Assembly: GCA_002360495.1 (NCBI GenBank)
Contig: DEQO01000110.1
Span: 1 to 5,476, forward strand
Direction of reading: 5' to 3'
DNA from: Flavobacteriales bacterium UBA3364
Lineage (GTDB): Bacteria > Bacteroidota > Bacteroidia > Flavobacteriales_F > PHOS-HE28
DNA length: 5,476 nucleotides
The notes under the pieces were generated by a model. The model was given only the letters and a program-made list of their open reading frames with translations. It had not been told where the DNA came from and did no database searches. Positions 4,372-5,476 of this stretch are shown here, one piece after another. Each line of letters opens with the position of its first letter. Within the stretch, counting starts at the first letter, position 1. The position numbers were made by a program, and so were the translations under genes.

Positions 4372-5476
4372 TTGGCCACAGGAACACTGGCACGGACACG
4401 GCTGCGCGCGAAGCGCGCGTTGCGCATCACCCTGGCATGGGTGGTGATCGGCTGTATCGCGGCCTTGTTCGAGCACAATGCCCTGCTGCACAACGGGATC
4501 CAAAGCAACCTGCAGGACCGTTTGGACGAGCGCGTCCTCCGCTCGCTCATCGCCGGATTGATCGGCGGAAGTGCCTACATCTTCCTGTTACGCGATCATT
4601 GGCGCAAGCTGCCGTACAGCAGAGCGGCGGGCGTCATGGCGCTGATCATGGCCGGTATCGTGTTCCTGTTCGGTGCAGTGGTCCCGGCCATGGCGGATCC
4701 CCTACCCTCGCTGCCGACCGCGATCGGTGGCAGGGTGATGAGCACGGCTTTCCTGGGCACCTACTTGTATTGGACCCTGCTGATGGCCGGCACCATGTTG
4801 ATGGTGCGCTTGAACGACCAGTACGGCAACGGCGGCATCAACTACCTCACCGGTTTCTACCACAAGCCCCGCCAGGAGATGCGCATCTTCATGTTCCTGG
4901 ACATGCGCTCCTCCACCACCATCGCCGAGCAGATCGGCCACGTGAAGTACTTCCAACTGCTCAATGAACTGTACGCCGACATCACCGACCCCATCGTGTA
5001 TTCGCGCGGCGAGATCTACCAATACGTAGGCGACGAGATCAGCGTCAGTTGGTCGTTGCGACGTGGTGTCGGACGTCAACGCTGCATCCGCTGTTTCCTG
5101 GACATCCGCGCCAAATTGCAGCGGCGCTCGACCTACTACAAGGAACGCTACGGCATGGCGCCCACCTTCAAGGCGGGTTTCCACTACGGTCCTGTGACGG
5201 CCGGCGAGGTCGGCCTGGTGAAGAAGGAGCGGATCTTCAGCGGTGATGTGGTGAATACCGCAGCGCACATCCAGAACCGGTGCAACGAACACGGCGTGGA
5301 CAACCTGATCTCCCAGGACCTGTTGGACGTGCTACGGCTCCCCTCATCCTACGCCGTGCGCGAGATCGGTAGCGCGGACCTCAAAGGGAAGCGCACCTCG
5401 ATCCGCTTGTGGACGCTGGTGCATGAGGCTCCGCAGAGCGAGGCCGCGAAAGCCCCCGCCGCACAGCTTCAGAACG
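4372..5476 (+). CDS. Membrane-anchored class III adenylate/guanylate cyclase, C-terminus cut by window edge
   Basis: The frame is open from 4327 to the right edge. From TTG 4372, four hydrophobic segments lie at about 19-40, 56-73, 85-105 and 122-145. A class III cyclase catalytic domain follows from about 170: MRIFMFLDMRSST (170-182), GEIYQYVGDEISVSW (214-228), FKAGFHYGPVTAGEVG, RIFSGDVVNTAAHIQ (287-301) and a terminal LKGKRTSIRLWTL region. Both metal-binding aspartates are present (Asp177 and Asp221, 44 apart as in canonical cyclases), and so is transition-state Asn295. The substrate-selecting positions hold Gln217 and Ile288 rather than Lys and Asp/Thr, and the transition-state Arg is His299, so the product (cAMP, cGMP or none) is uncertain. 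No in-frame ATG precedes the first helix; TTG 4330, TTG 4420 and GTG 4441 are other possible starts. The domain is nearly complete and only a tail seems missing. The family call is firm, the start is not. Confidence 0.88.
   Translation, partial: MATGTLARTRLRAKRALRITLAWVVIGCIAALFEHNALLHNGIQSNLQDRLDERVLRSLIAGLIGGSAYIFLLRDHWRKLPYSRAAGVMALIMAGIVFLFGAVVPAMADPLPSLPTAIGGRVMSTAFLGTYLYWTLLMAGTMLMVRLNDQYGNGGINYLTGFYHKPRQEMRIFMFLDMRSSTTIAEQIGHVKYFQLLNELYADITDPIVYSRGEIYQYVGDEISVSWSLRRGVGRQRCIRCFLDIRAKLQRRSTYYKERYGMAPTFKAGFHYGPVTAGEVGLVKKERIFSGDVVNTAAHIQNRCNEHGVDNLISQDLLDVLRLPSSYAVREIGSADLKGKRTSIRLWTLVHEAPQSEAAKAPAAQLQN

Noticed and set aside
4437..5292. Frames on both strands inside the cyclase region (4437-4967 plus, 4702-5292 minus)
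   Set aside because: Their translations are Pro/His/Arg- or Val/His-rich shadow sequences, while the third plus frame carries a continuous class III cyclase domain.
1..5476. Search for mobile elements, CRISPR repeats, tRNA or defence genes
   Set aside because: No transposase or integrase frames, long terminal inverted repeats, regularly spaced repeats or tRNA-like cloverleaf were seen; all coding sequence is accounted for by the listed genes.

Overview
The window looks like chromosomal DNA from a high-GC member of the Bacteroidota, most likely an uncultured Flavobacteriales-type bacterium. Three things suggest this. The DoxX protein belongs to the Bacteroidota-typical BT_3928-like family with its DCGCFGDA motif. 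A tandem-DUF1599 gene lies head to head with folP, an arrangement I associate with this phylum. The intergenic regions carry promoter-like TAnnTTCG elements close to the phylum's TAnnTTTG consensus. The taxonomic call is inference; no rRNA or other marker is present.

Layout: 1-420 (-) is the N-terminal part of a DoxX/BT_3928-type membrane protein, cut by the left edge. 540-1052 (-) is a DinB-fold (DinB_2-like) protein. 1136-1675 (-) is a secreted protein with a carboxypeptidase-regulatory-like beta domain. 1817-2356 (-) is a tandem DUF1599 protein. 2455-3303 (+) is folP (dihydropteroate synthase), divergent from DUF1599. 3307-3885 (-) is a second secreted protein, clearly paralogous to 1136-1675 and convergent with folP. 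3961-4326 (+) is a small four-helix membrane protein. About 4372 to the right edge (+) is a membrane-anchored class III nucleotide cyclase, cut at its C-terminus. The DoxX and cyclase genes run off the window edges.

How the genes fit together: folP is the one clear metabolic gene (folate synthesis). DUF1599 and DoxX are its usual neighbours as I remember Bacteroidota genomes. The two paralogous secreted proteins bracket the DUF1599/folP pair, and one of them plus the DinB gene separates DUF1599 from DoxX, so the ancestral cluster appears to have been interrupted. The small membrane protein and the cyclase are adjacent on one strand and may form a membrane signalling unit.

No mobile element, CRISPR array, tRNA or rRNA was seen. 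The most notable signals are (i) the motif TAnnTTCG, found five times in the whole window, each time just upstream of a gene and in that gene's orientation, and (ii) a cyclase with His in place of the transition-state Arg and atypical substrate-selecting residues. I found no convincing new defence or biosynthetic system.
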